This document shows, piece after piece, positions 45,948 to 54,552 of a stretch of 64,000 nt of DNA (position 1 is the first letter of the stretch; each line of letters begins with the position of its first letter). The notes beneath the pieces are model-generated. The model had not been told where the DNA came from. It saw only the letters and a list, made by a program, of their open reading frames with translations, and searched no databases. The stretch comes from UBA6080 sp964607515 (lineage in GTDB: Bacteria; Fermentibacterota; Fermentibacteria; Fermentibacterales; JCC-6). Where the stretch lies: positions 48,407 to 112,406 of the forward strand of contig CAZSKU010000006.1 in assembly GCA_964607515.1 (NCBI GenBank), read 5' to 3'. The position numbers and the translations under genes were made by a program.

Positions 45948-47013
45948 CGGGAATCTCGGCGCCCATTGCCGGGCGGCCGGGACCGAACATTCCTCCGGAT
46001 ATCCTTCTAACGGCGCTGAACCTGAGCCTGGAGAGGCTGCTTCCGGCGGCGGCGCCCCACCTCGCACCGGTCAGAAAGGCCCTGATCATCGAGACGGAAG
46101 TGGACCAGGGAAAATAGGGGAAAACGTTGATGCTCACGTCCAGCCCCGCGGAACCCGCGGCCCGGACGGCCTCCAGGGTTTCCTCCGGTCCGAAGTCCTT
46201 CCCGAGTCTCTTCATGTCATCGGGATTCCCGCCGTCGGGGCTGAAACTCACGCCTGTACAGCCGCGCCTTTTGATATGCCCGGCGTAGCCCGTCGTGAAA
46301 CCTATGGGCGAATGGTACGCCTCCCAGGTGATACCCGAGGGAGAAACCGCGTCTGCCACCTCTTCCCCCCGGCCGGGGGAGTGGTTGAGGAGTGGGGCGC
46401 AGAGGAACATGTGCCTCACACCCAGAGACCTGAGCAACGCCGCTTCCGATGCAATCTCACAGGCGGGTTTGTCGGTCACCTCATATCCCGAGAGATAAGG
46501 GTAGACGCAGTAGCCGCAACGAAGACGGCATCCCCTGGATACCTCGATGCCTATGGACAGGTTCTTCTGGAAAGGAAGGTAGCGATCCATGTCCACCAGG
46601 TCCCACCTGGGGGCAGGTATCCCTGAGACTGCGGCTCCGGTCGCACCCTTGGTGCCCGGTGGCAAAGCTTCCAGAAGATCGTCGCCGAATAGACTGAACC
46701 CCGCTCCGCCGACCCATATCTCCGCACCGCCTGCTCTGGCTGCGGTGATTCTCATCTGGGCGAGAAAGGCAGGAACGTAACTGAAAGGATCATCCGGATT
46801 GGTGGTGTCGGCATTTCTCAGGGAAACACCTATCAACCGGGGTTTCCGGGAGTCGAGGTTCTGTTCCAGGGCATCCATTGGTTCGGACACGGTGTTCAGG
46901 TCCAAAAGGTGAAGGTCCGCACCGCCCCAGGAGGATGCCAGGGTTATAAGTCCCAGGGGAACGACGGGATGCTGGTTTCTGCCCAGCCATGACTGCACCA
47001 GCAGTGTCTTCAG
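45859..47013 (-). CDS. B12-binding-domain-like radical SAM enzyme
   Basis: 384 aa. The N-terminal 150 residues look like the Rossmann domain of cobalamin-binding radical SAM proteins (SWLGRNQHPVVPLGLITLA, then PRLIGVSLRNADTTN) but lack the DxHxxG base-off motif. The SAM cluster motif is CRLRCGYC (Cys 162, 166, 169). Class B enzymes methylate or rearrange unactivated carbons. I chose CTG at 47013: it gives MKTLLVQSW, overlaps the upstream stop (CTGA) and follows GAGAGG; a GTG at 46998 is an alternative. It is the last gene of the operon. Confidence 0.85.
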   Translation of the reverse strand: MKTLLVQSWLGRNQHPVVPLGLITLASSWGGADLHLLDLNTVSEPMDALEQNLDSRKPRLIGVSLRNADTTNPDDPFSYVPAFLAQMRITAARAGGAEIWVGGAGFSLFGDDLLEALPPGTKGATGAAVSGIPAPRWDLVDMDRYLPFQKNLSIGIEVSRGCRLRCGYCVYPYLSGYEVTDKPACEIASEAALLRSLGVRHMFLCAPLLNHSPGRGEEVADAVSPSGITWEAYHSPIGFTTGYAGHIKRRGCTGVSFSPDGGNPDDMKRLGKDFGPEETLEAVRAAGSAGLDVSINVFPYFPWSTSVSMIRAFLTGARWGAAAGSSLSRLRFSAVRRISGGMFGPGRPAMGAEIPVTEFVLPHGTLMPVFSMLRKAFGKRLRRS

Positions 47014-47645
47014 TTCGACCTCTCGTAAACGGCCGCCATCATCCGCACCACCGAAGGATGAGAATCTGCCGCATCGGGCCCGCGTAGGGGGATCTCAAAG
47101 GGCCGCGCGGGCCAGCTCCTTTCCACCAATCGAAATCCCGTTTTCTCGAACAAGCGGTCCCACTCGATCCAGGAGAGATGATACTCGTGGCTCTTCCCGG
47201 AAAACCGCTCTTGCCAGGCCTCCGATTCGAAGGGTGTCGGATCGGTGAAAGCCCAGTCTTCTACAAGAAGAAAGCATCCGCCGGGTACAAGCACCCTGTG
47301 GGACTCCCACAAGGCGCCGGGCATCAGGTCCGGTTCGATATGGTGAAGAACAGCCATCGCCAGCACGGCCTCGAAAACGGCATCCGCAAAGGGAAGAAGA
47401 AGCGGATCGGCACAGATCTGTGTTGACGCAGGTGCGTTAACTCTGGCGAAGGACAGGAACCCCGGCGATATGTCACTGCATACCATAAGGTCCGGCATCA
47501 ATCTCCCAGCCACCAGCCCAGGGCCGCATCCCAACTCCAGAATCCTGCTCCTCTTCCGGAGAGTCTCCACCACCCGGTCGTCCACCGGGGAAGCCTTCCT
47601 TCCCGCAACGTATCGGGTGACTTCGGTTTCGTTCCAACCGGTCAA
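47010..47645 (-). CDS. SAM-dependent methyltransferase
   Basis: 211 aa. Motif I is ILELGCGPGLVAGRL, followed by MVCSDISPGFLSFARV, LPFADAVFEAVLAMAVLHH and HRVLVPGGCFLLVED, a class I methyltransferase of the UbiE/COQ5-like type. TTG at 47645 overlaps the upstream radical SAM stop (TTGA) and has GAGAGG 5 nt before it. As part of a seven-gene unit it probably methylates the product of the radical SAM enzymes. Confidence 0.85.
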   Translation of the reverse strand: MTGWNETEVTRYVAGRKASPVDDRVVETLRKRSRILELGCGPGLVAGRLMPDLMVCSDISPGFLSFARVNAPASTQICADPLLLPFADAVFEAVLAMAVLHHIEPDLMPGALWESHRVLVPGGCFLLVEDWAFTDPTPFESEAWQERFSGKSHEYHLSWIEWDRLFEKTGFRLVERSWPARPFEIPLRGPDAADSHPSVVRMMAAVYERSN

Positions 47646-48820
47646 GGATTCCTCTCCTGACCGTGCCCCAGGGACTGGGCAAGGGCTTCCCCGGGCCTTC
47701 TGCAGATGCTTCCGAAAAGACATTCCAGCAGGGCTCTCGAGGGTCTGGACACACCTTCCGGGAGATTTTCCTCCACGACACTTGAAATCGAGTCCATCAG
47801 AGCCAGTGTCCATTCGCAGTTCCTGGGGTCGGGGCCAGCCCCGTCCGGGGAGAGGTGAATCCCGTCCCAGGTACACCCGCCTCCGCACACACCCAAGGCA
47901 GGACAACGATGGCACCCGGGGTAGTTAACCGGGTTCCTGTGTCCCCAATCGGTGATCAGCCTCGTGTTAACACAAGAACTCACCGTTCCGTCGGGGCGGT
48001 AAACAAGTTTCCCCCCCTGAGCCGCACAGTCTCTGTGTCTGAACTCACCGGTCACCAGCGGAAGAAGTCTTCTTGCCACCTGATCCACGAACACACCGGT
48101 TTCCATGCTGAACCTGAAGGCTCCCCTGATTATTCTTGCGTATTCGGCTCCCGGGATGGGGAAAAAGCCTTCAGGCGTGTAGTGCTGAATGTTCACGCCG
48201 AAACTGGCCGGAGAGAACCTTTCCAGCAGTCCGTACATGCATTCGGGAAAAGTGCCCGAGTTGTGGGTTCCGGCAACCATGGAAATGCCTGCCGGCAATC
48301 CTGTTTCCCTGGCTATGTCCAGTGCCCTGGCGGCGCCGTTCCACGAGTCTCCCCTCTGAATTCGGTGAACCTCCTGAAATCCGTCCATTGAGACCACCAG
48401 GGCGGTTCCTCTTTCCTTGAGAAAGACAGCGGTTTCGCGGTTGAGGAGGGAACCGTTGGTGAATAGCACGGTCTGGCCCCGCCATCCATCAATCAGCGCG
48501 GCTACGGTTTCCCGGCAGAGGAGAGGCTCTCCGCCGGTAACCAGAAGCAGAACATCGGGTGCTGATCGTTCAAGCAAGGCTTTCAGCGTTTCCCGGGACA
48601 TGTCCCCCTCAAAGCCCCCGGCTATCCTGGCGCTGCAGTAGCCGCACTTCAGGTTGCATCTTCCGGTTACTACAGCCTGTACGGCCCTTGTCCGCAGCGG
48701 GGGTTCGGGGGGGGGAAGGGCAAGCCCTTCCACGGGGGGGCACTCACCGAAGAAGAATTCAAGTGAAAACGGGTTGACGAAGCAGCCCTTCCGGAGTTCC
48801 AGCCAGCCCGATTCACTCAT
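47642..48820 (-). CDS. Radical SAM/SPASM enzyme 1 of the second island
   Basis: 392 aa. CNLKCGYC (Cys 55, 59, 62) binds the SAM cluster; VTGGEPLLC is the GGE motif. The SPASM region has RDCAAQGGK, SSCVNTRL, CHRCPALGVCGGGCTW and a final CEW. An unusual N-terminal 50 residues (LRKGCFVNPFSLEFFFGECP) precede the barrel, which may be a peptide-binding extension. ATG overlaps the next upstream stop (ATGA). It resembles anaerobic sulfatase-maturase/peptide-maturase proteins in cluster layout. Confidence 0.88.
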   Translation of the reverse strand: MSESGWLELRKGCFVNPFSLEFFFGECPPVEGLALPPPEPPLRTRAVQAVVTGRCNLKCGYCSARIAGGFEGDMSRETLKALLERSAPDVLLLVTGGEPLLCRETVAALIDGWRGQTVLFTNGSLLNRETAVFLKERGTALVVSMDGFQEVHRIQRGDSWNGAARALDIARETGLPAGISMVAGTHNSGTFPECMYGLLERFSPASFGVNIQHYTPEGFFPIPGAEYARIIRGAFRFSMETGVFVDQVARRLLPLVTGEFRHRDCAAQGGKLVYRPDGTVSSCVNTRLITDWGHRNPVNYPGCHRCPALGVCGGGCTWDGIHLSPDGAGPDPRNCEWTLALMDSISSVVEENLPEGVSRPSRALLECLFGSICRRPGEALAQSLGHGQERNP

Positions 48821-50112
48821 CGCAACTCGCCTCCGAGCATGGCTTCCGGTTGTGGCATCCTCCATCGCTGTAGAATCCCATCGGGAAGCGCAGCCAGCAA
48901 CTCCCGCCCTGACAAGGGGCCTGGCGGGCGATCTTCCGGAAGGCTGTCCACCAGAAGCCCCAGCATCCAGTCCAGAAGCTTCCTTTCGTACTCGCAGCGT
49001 TTTTCCCTGACTCCGGTCAGGCTTCCTGTTTCAGCGAAGGCATCGTAGAGGCATCCGCCTCCACACAAAGCCACGCAAGGGCATTTCAGGCATTCATCCC
49101 TGAAAACCGGGGCCAGTCCGGAAAACTGCTCGAGAATCCTCTCCATCCCGATGCCCCTGCAACTGGTGTGCAGACCGGCCGCAGCCATGCAGTCGCAAGG
49201 TCCCACGTGCCCTCCCCCGGTGAACACCAGGCGCCCGCCCCTGGATGGACAGTCCTTCAACCTGGGGGTGGAGGTCACGAGGGGCCTCAACCTCCGGAAA
49301 AGCTGCTCGACGTACATTCCTTCCGAAATCGCGTCCAGAAGGCAGCCGGTTATAACATCGAACACATCTTCCCATTCGGTCTCGAAGGGATTCTGTTTCT
49401 TTCCAGGCCAGGGGTGCATCCATGGGTTCAACCCCATATCGTCTGGGTTGAGGGTTCTCATGAGGTATCCGAAGTCGCTCCTGGCCTCGGAAAGGTTCCC
49501 CCGGGTGAGAGTCATGCTGATCCCGATCCTGCATCCCGCTCGACGGAAAATCCTGTATGTCTCCAGAGCCGATTCGAAGGAATCCCCGGCTGGAAGGGGG
49601 CGAACCCGGTTGTGGGTTTCCCGGGATCCATCTAGACTTACTATGATGAATACGTCACGCCTGGCCAGCATGCGGGCGAGTCCGTCCGAAACCGGCCATC
49701 CCCCGGTTGCCAGACTGATGTTGTCCTTCTTCCGGGCCTTCCTGACTATACTCTCCACCAGATCGGGTCTCAGAAGTGGTTCACCTCCGTAGATCAGGAT
49801 ATCCACGGGCTTTCCACCCGACAGAGACCCGACCAGGTCGAACCCCATGTCTATGTCCCCGGGGTCGAGGGAGCCCAGAGTGCCTGGAACGAAGCAATAT
49901 CCGCACTTCCTGGGGCATTCTCCGGTGATGAAGAACGTGGCCATGCTAACCCGTGTGGTGCTGCAGAACTCCCTGTACTTCTTCAGAAGAGCCTCGGGAT
50001 CGAAGTCGGCGGGGTGACTGGCGTCGGTGGTGATCTCCAGGGTCAGGGAATTGAATGCCGCCTTCCGCCCCATGGGGGATTCCATCCTGTGGAGAAAGTC
50101 GCTTCTATGCAA
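48817..50112 (-). CDS. Radical SAM/SPASM enzyme 2 of the second island
   Basis: 431 aa. CPRKCGYC (Cys 66, 70, 73), ILIYGGEPLLRPDL, and SPASM cysteines in KDCPSRGGR, GPCDCMAAAG and ECLKCPCVALCGGGCLYD, with CEYERK near the end. It shares the GGGC-x-x-D pattern with enzyme 1, so the two are related paralogues that may act in turn or as a pair. The TTG start at 50112 overlaps the next gene by 8 nt; an ATG at 50085 is an alternative. Confidence 0.88.
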   Translation of the reverse strand: MHRSDFLHRMESPMGRKAAFNSLTLEITTDASHPADFDPEALLKKYREFCSTTRVSMATFFITGECPRKCGYCFVPGTLGSLDPGDIDMGFDLVGSLSGGKPVDILIYGGEPLLRPDLVESIVRKARKKDNISLATGGWPVSDGLARMLARRDVFIIVSLDGSRETHNRVRPLPAGDSFESALETYRIFRRAGCRIGISMTLTRGNLSEARSDFGYLMRTLNPDDMGLNPWMHPWPGKKQNPFETEWEDVFDVITGCLLDAISEGMYVEQLFRRLRPLVTSTPRLKDCPSRGGRLVFTGGGHVGPCDCMAAAGLHTSCRGIGMERILEQFSGLAPVFRDECLKCPCVALCGGGCLYDAFAETGSLTGVREKRCEYERKLLDWMLGLLVDSLPEDRPPGPLSGRELLAALPDGILQRWRMPQPEAMLGGELR

Positions 50113-51127
50113 GTGGCTGGCCTATCACCGTGCAGAGGTAACTGGAGTGAATGAACCTTTCGCCGCCGGGTTCTGCTGGTTTCAACACCGGCGGAGCCTC
50201 GCCCCTCATGTAAAAGCAATAGATGTCCGGCTTTGTGAGACCGGTATACAGCCTTCTTCCCGAGCATCCGCCCCTGCAGGTGTTCAGCCATGGACAGCCG
50301 GAGCACTTCGTAGGCGCCTCCAGCCCGTGGCATTGGCTTCCGCATCTGGCCAGCAGCTCTGGCTCCTCGAGAATCATCTCCATGCTTATTCCCGTGGGAC
50401 ACCAGTACACGCACGGCAGGACATCCCCTGAAGGTGCGATCCTGAAACTGCCCAGACCGCAGGGAGATCCCGAACCATCGTGGGCATGGCCATGGTAAGC
50501 CAGGGCTGCGTTCAGCACAGGCTCGGAGCACGCCACCACGTCGGTTTCGTTGAAGAAGACGGAGAAAGCGTTCCAGAACTCGTCGTAAGACGGTGAGAGG
50601 GCCGGCTCGTAGACGGGTTTGTATACATTTATCCTCACCGGAATCCGTTTTTCCCGGGCAAAACGGCAGAGGGCCCCGATGTGTTCCGCATTCGCCTTCA
50701 TCAGGCATACCGCAAGGGATACGGTAACTCCCAGCCGGCGGCATCTCTCCAGACCGTCCACAACCATCCGGAAGGCTCCGGGAGCCCTTGCCCGATCGTG
50801 CAACTCCTTGGTGGGGAAGTCCAGGGAAAGGTCCACATCGTGGAGTTCCGACAGCATCCAGTCAGGCATGGCTTCCAGACTGGGACCCGCGCTGGTAATG
50901 GCCAGCGGAATTCCCCTTTCGAGGATTCCGTTCACCACCTGCAGGAATTCCGGATGCATGCATGATTCCCCGGTGCCCAGATTGATGGCACCAACGGGAA
51001 AACTGTCTATGAACCCGAAAAGCCTGTCCGGTGGCAAATGGACCGGACTCCTGCCGGCTCCGGAGTAGCAATGATTGCACTTGAACGAACAGGCAGAAGT
51101 AATTCCGACGCCGATTGAGTATTTCAA
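50105..51127 (-). CDS. Radical SAM/SPASM enzyme 3 of the second island
   Basis: 340 aa. The SAM cluster motif CSFKCNHC (Cys 13, 17, 20) starts very near the N-terminus. The usual GGEP is replaced by NLGTGESCMHPEF. The SPASM part contains GSPCGLGSFRIAPSGDVLPC, CHGLEAPTKCSGCPWLNTCRGGC and a last IYC. TTG at 51127 overlaps the TIM-barrel stop (TTGA). It is a more distant relative of enzymes 1 and 2 and may install a different bond. Confidence 0.88.
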   Translation of the reverse strand: MKYSIGVGITSACSFKCNHCYSGAGRSPVHLPPDRLFGFIDSFPVGAINLGTGESCMHPEFLQVVNGILERGIPLAITSAGPSLEAMPDWMLSELHDVDLSLDFPTKELHDRARAPGAFRMVVDGLERCRRLGVTVSLAVCLMKANAEHIGALCRFAREKRIPVRINVYKPVYEPALSPSYDEFWNAFSVFFNETDVVACSEPVLNAALAYHGHAHDGSGSPCGLGSFRIAPSGDVLPCVYWCPTGISMEMILEEPELLARCGSQCHGLEAPTKCSGCPWLNTCRGGCSGRRLYTGLTKPDIYCFYMRGEAPPVLKPAEPGGERFIHSSYLCTVIGQPLA

Positions 51128-51903
51128 CTGTCTATCTCCAATACCTCTAGTATTTTGAGATAAGATTTTCTAATATATAAAGCTTTGTCCCTGGGCAGGT
51201 CAAACAGGTCCAGCACCAATGGACCCCGGTAACCGCAGAACCAGAGGCACTGAAGAACCTGATCCCACGGAAACACGCCTTTCCCCGGCATAAGATGGCG
51301 GTGCGCACCGGGCAGGATGTCCTCCATGTGCAGGTGTCGCAGGCGCCCCAGGGAGGCCTTCAGTGCATCTGAAGGCGCCATTCCGTCCAGGAAGGCATGA
51401 CCCATGTCCAGATTCAGGCCCACCGATGGACCGAGCGCATCCGCCAGAGCAAAGAATGTATCCAGGCAGCCCAGAACGGTGCCCGGCTCGGGTTCCCATG
51501 CGGGGCTGACCCCCTCAGGCATCCGGTCCAATGCCCATTCGCACTCTCCGGTAAAATCACCGAAGGTATATGCCCCGGCCAGAGGCGATCCCAGTACCAG
51601 AATGGATGAACCGGTCTCCACAGCCTTCTCAATGGCCCGGGAAATACCGGACTTCCTTTTCTGAGGATCGTCCAGTTTTCCGTGATAGCTCACGGAAGCC
51701 AGTTTCAACCCGTAGTAATCTCCCCTGTACCCCCACGCCTCCGGGTGCTCCATGCAGAACTCCACCATTGAATAACCCCCGTCGGCCACCAATTGCAGGG
51801 CTTTCCCCAGCTCCATTCCTTTTAATCCCGCGGTTCGAAAGCCAATTCTTTTGGGGACGGACTCAACAAAATCAACAAACGATTCCATATTGCTGTCAGA
51901 CAT
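51124..51903 (-). CDS. Xylose-isomerase-like TIM barrel protein (AP endonuclease 2 fold)
   Basis: 259 aa. The barrel shows YSMVEFCMEHPEAW, SSILVLGSPLAGAYTF, GLNLDMGHAFLDG (D-x-G-H metal site), RHLHMEDILPGAHRHLMPGKG and GPLVLDLFDLPRDK. The family covers sugar isomerases, epimerases and dehydratases needing divalent metal. It is not the DUF692 type. The first 18 residues include a copy of the GGGGACG repeat, and the barrel proper starts at RIGFRTAGLKG. The stop overlaps the radical SAM gene start. Confidence 0.85.
   Translation of the reverse strand: MSDSNMESFVDFVESVPKRIGFRTAGLKGMELGKALQLVADGGYSMVEFCMEHPEAWGYRGDYYGLKLASVSYHGKLDDPQKRKSGISRAIEKAVETGSSILVLGSPLAGAYTFGDFTGECEWALDRMPEGVSPAWEPEPGTVLGCLDTFFALADALGPSVGLNLDMGHAFLDGMAPSDALKASLGRLRHLHMEDILPGAHRHLMPGKGVFPWDQVLQCLWFCGYRGPLVLDLFDLPRDKALYIRKSYLKILEVLEIDS
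51853..51876 (+). repeat. GGGGACG-repeat copy 2
   Basis: Core GGGGACGGACTCAACAAA, inside the 5' coding end of the TIM barrel gene. It forms an imperfect inverted repeat with copy 3, separated by 43 nt that hold the start codon of one gene and the stop of another. It matches copy 1 at 20 of 24 positions. Confidence 0.65.
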
Positions 51904-51916
51904 TTCATTACCGCCG

Positions 51917-54310
51917 TTAGTTGAGCTTGTTTAGTACGTCCCCGGGGCAGACGGTGGCGCAGGGGGTATCAGGGCAACGGATACATGAGGAGGTGAACCG
52001 CGGGGAAAAAGCCTGATACTCGCCCTGGTGCTCGAAGACATGTATGCCGCACTCTCCGCCGGAAACACCCAGCCGCTGCAGGCACGCGATCTCACATGCC
52101 CTGCATCCCATGCACGCCTCCGGGTTTACCTTCATAAAATCATCGTCGATCAACAGACCCACCGAGGTCGTTTGGATGGACGGATCGAGAAGCTTGGGGC
52201 CCGGGCCGATGCTGCAGGGAATGCAGCGGAATGGGTAGCCAAGGCCGCCTCTACCATGCATTCCATGGGGCAGAAGGTTGTTTACGTTGAGTTTCGAGAC
52301 GGTATTCTCGTCCAGCCCCGGCTGCCACCATCCGTGCTGAGCCATCAGGGTTCCCCGGGGAACGGTTCCGGTGAATCTGGCCACCCTGCCGCAACTGCCC
52401 CATGGAGAAGAAACTGTCACCCAGCTTCCATCGGAGATCCCGTGCTCCACGGCGTCCGAGGGGTTGATCTCCACCAGGGGCAGGGGATTCCTCTCCAATA
52501 GACTCCTGACAACCCTGTGCTCCGAGTGGAAGAACAGCGGAGTCCTGGCTCCCGTGGAAAGCACGAAGGGAAACTCCGGGGGCCCGGATGGAGGCGGAAC
52601 GTACCATGGAGCAGGCAAAAGCCCCGCTCTCTCCATGATCTCGGGTTGAAGCTCGATTCTTCCCGAGGGGGTTTCGAAGCCGGGTTCTCCGTCCGACCGA
52701 AGAAGCCCTGAAAGGTGTTTTCCGTAATCAGTGCCCGGCATGACCCATCCCTTTTCGGCCAGGTCTCTCCAGGTCATACCCGAAGGTTGAAGGACATGGT
52801 CGAACCAGCCCGTCACATCCGTCCAGGGGAAAGTGTCCGGGGCTATCCTGCGGCCGAAATCGAGGATTATCTCCATATCGCTCCGGGCTTCCCCCAGGGG
52901 TTCCACGGCTTTCTTCACCGCCGCCAGCTGGTACCACCAGTTACGCAGGCCGTTCCGCTCGGGATAGCATGCCACAGGAAGGAAAACGGTGCCGAATCGT
53001 TCCGCCGTCGGGGTCATGAACAGGTCGCAGACAACCACCTCCCGAATGCGGGAAAGGCATTTCCCCGCCCGGTCAGGATTCGCGAAACCGTTCAGTACGG
53101 TCCCGCTTCCCTGCACCCAGGCGCACGCAACCTCTCTGCCGGCCTCCATCTCTTCCAGCAGAACGTCGGAACTGGCATAAGGAAAGCCCTTCTCAGTCAT
53201 TGGATACCTGGATGAGCCGGTCTTCCCGGGGGGCTGCTTCATCCCACCCCTCCTGGCGATTCCGAATGGGTCCGTGGTCACCACGCAACCCCCGGGCACG
53301 TCCAGATTGCCCGAGAGTATCACCAGGGAAGCCAGGGCATGGGCGGTGCCCAGGGCGGAGCGGCTCATGTCCACCGAGACTCCCCATTGCAGGGCGCCGG
53401 GCGGCGAGTCCAGCCAGAGGTCCGCACCCTGCAGGATCGCGTCCTCAGAAACGCCGCACTCCCTCGAGGCTCTGGAAGTGGACCATTCCCGGGCGGCATC
53501 CATGGCTGCTCCGGCGCCGGAAACCCATTCCCCGGCGAACGCCCGGTTCCACCGGCCGGTCCCGGCCATTCTCGCAAGAAATGCCATGGCCATTGCTCCG
53601 TCGGTGCCTGGCTTCAATCTGAGGTGAACATCGGCCTTGCCCGCGAGCCAGGTGTTTCTGGGGTCCACCACCACCAACCTGGATCCGAGAGCCATGCAGT
53701 CCAGAAGCCAACTGCCCAGAAAGCCGTCGGGATTCGACGCCACGGGATTCGACCCCCAGACCAGGATACACCCGGGAGGACGCCATGCAGGGTTCCCATA
53801 CCTGTCGGAAAAGTACTGGGAACAGTCCGCTGTGAACCATCCTCCGAAGAGCGAGGCGCATACGCTCATCCTGGGCATGAGGCACGCGGAGCCGGAACCC
53901 GGTCCCAGGGCGTAGTACTCGGGACTGCCGAAACCGAAGGCCAGCCTGGACAACCAGGGCCCTATGTCCCTGCCGGTGCCCTTGATGAATAGGACCGAAC
54001 GGGGGCCGGTCTTTTCCCGGGCGGCGATGAAAGCCCTCGCAGCCCTGCCCAGGGCCTCATCCCAGGAAACATGTTTCCACTCGCCACCCTTCGACCTGGC
54101 CATCGGATGCAGGATTCTGTGGGGGCTGTACATGGTTCCCGCCACCGAGAGCCCCCGGGGGCATATGTAACCGCGATTGTAAGGGTTTTCGGGATCCCCC
54201 CGTACCCCCGTTATCCTGCCTCCGGACACCGAGAGGATCACTCCGCATCCGCAATGGCACCCGGGGGGAGTTGTGCAGACGGTCCGGACCTCCCGGACGG
54301 AATCGGTCAT
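51917..54310 (-). CDS. Molybdopterin oxidoreductase fused to a C-terminal ferredoxin domain
   Basis: 797 aa of the DMSO-reductase family. Near the N-terminus CTTPPGCHCGCG plus YICPRG is a [4Fe-4S] site with a non-standard spacing. The molybdopterin domains follow (KHVSWDEALGRAARAF, ILVWGSNPVASNPDG, WGVSVDMSRSALGTAHA). The region GSGSACLMPRM may hold the metal ligand. The last 70 residues add two clusters' worth of Cys: CMGCRACEIAC and CIRCPDTPCATVCPGDV. There is no Tat signal, so it is cytoplasmic. It opens the operon and could supply or remove electrons for the radical SAM chemistry or act on their product. Confidence 0.88.
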   Translation of the reverse strand: MTDSVREVRTVCTTPPGCHCGCGVILSVSGGRITGVRGDPENPYNRGYICPRGLSVAGTMYSPHRILHPMARSKGGEWKHVSWDEALGRAARAFIAAREKTGPRSVLFIKGTGRDIGPWLSRLAFGFGSPEYYALGPGSGSACLMPRMSVCASLFGGWFTADCSQYFSDRYGNPAWRPPGCILVWGSNPVASNPDGFLGSWLLDCMALGSRLVVVDPRNTWLAGKADVHLRLKPGTDGAMAMAFLARMAGTGRWNRAFAGEWVSGAGAAMDAAREWSTSRASRECGVSEDAILQGADLWLDSPPGALQWGVSVDMSRSALGTAHALASLVILSGNLDVPGGCVVTTDPFGIARRGGMKQPPGKTGSSRYPMTEKGFPYASSDVLLEEMEAGREVACAWVQGSGTVLNGFANPDRAGKCLSRIREVVVCDLFMTPTAERFGTVFLPVACYPERNGLRNWWYQLAAVKKAVEPLGEARSDMEIILDFGRRIAPDTFPWTDVTGWFDHVLQPSGMTWRDLAEKGWVMPGTDYGKHLSGLLRSDGEPGFETPSGRIELQPEIMERAGLLPAPWYVPPPSGPPEFPFVLSTGARTPLFFHSEHRVVRSLLERNPLPLVEINPSDAVEHGISDGSWVTVSSPWGSCGRVARFTGTVPRGTLMAQHGWWQPGLDENTVSKLNVNNLLPHGMHGRGGLGYPFRCIPCSIGPGPKLLDPSIQTTSVGLLIDDDFMKVNPEACMGCRACEIACLQRLGVSGGECGIHVFEHQGEYQAFSPRFTSSCIRCPDTPCATVCPGDVLNKLN
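51920..51943 (-). repeat. GGGGACG-repeat copy 3
   Basis: Minus-strand core GGGGACGTACTAAACAAG. It encodes the very end of the molybdopterin enzyme (GDVLNKLN). It pairs with copy 2 as an inverted repeat and matches copy 1 at 21 of 24 positions. Confidence 0.6.
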
Positions 54311-54446
54311 GCCGGCTTCCGGTCAGGGACCGGCCGACGGTTGACGGAGGGAAAGGTCATCAGTCGCCATGGTTTGCCATAAATTCATTTTATGATGTAT
54401 ATTAACTAATTTCACTAATAAAATATGTACACGAAACCGCTTTCAT

Positions 54447-54475
54447 TAAATAACCCGCCCCTCCGCAGGGGTCAA
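54447..54475 (-). promoter_or_regulatory. Possible promoter of the second radical SAM island
   Basis: Minus-strand TTGACC (54475-54470), 17 nt, TATTTA (54452-54447). It would give a leader RNA of about 130 nt over the AT-rich stretch 54311-54440. The -35 is good and the -10 modest. The 242-nt gap 54311-54552 otherwise holds only a small hairpin (CCCCT-CCGC-AGGGG, 54459-54472) and a 17-codon mini frame. Confidence 0.35.
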
Positions 54476-54552
54476 CAACAGGTGGTACGATCCGAACCGG
54501 GGCATCACTGGGAGCTTGTTTCAGAGGGCCCGGTCAGACAATAATCACAACC

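Noticed and set aside
54343..54382. Second mini frame starting ATGAATTTATGG upstream of the molybdoenzyme as a precursor peptide
   Set aside because: It encodes about 21 residues with no Cys-rich core, no ribosome site and no similarity to the precursors at 17.4-17.9 kb.
54459..54472. CCCCT-CCGC-AGGGG hairpin as a terminator
   Set aside because: The stem is only 5 bp and neither strand has a following T-run; it also lies within a possible promoter spacer.
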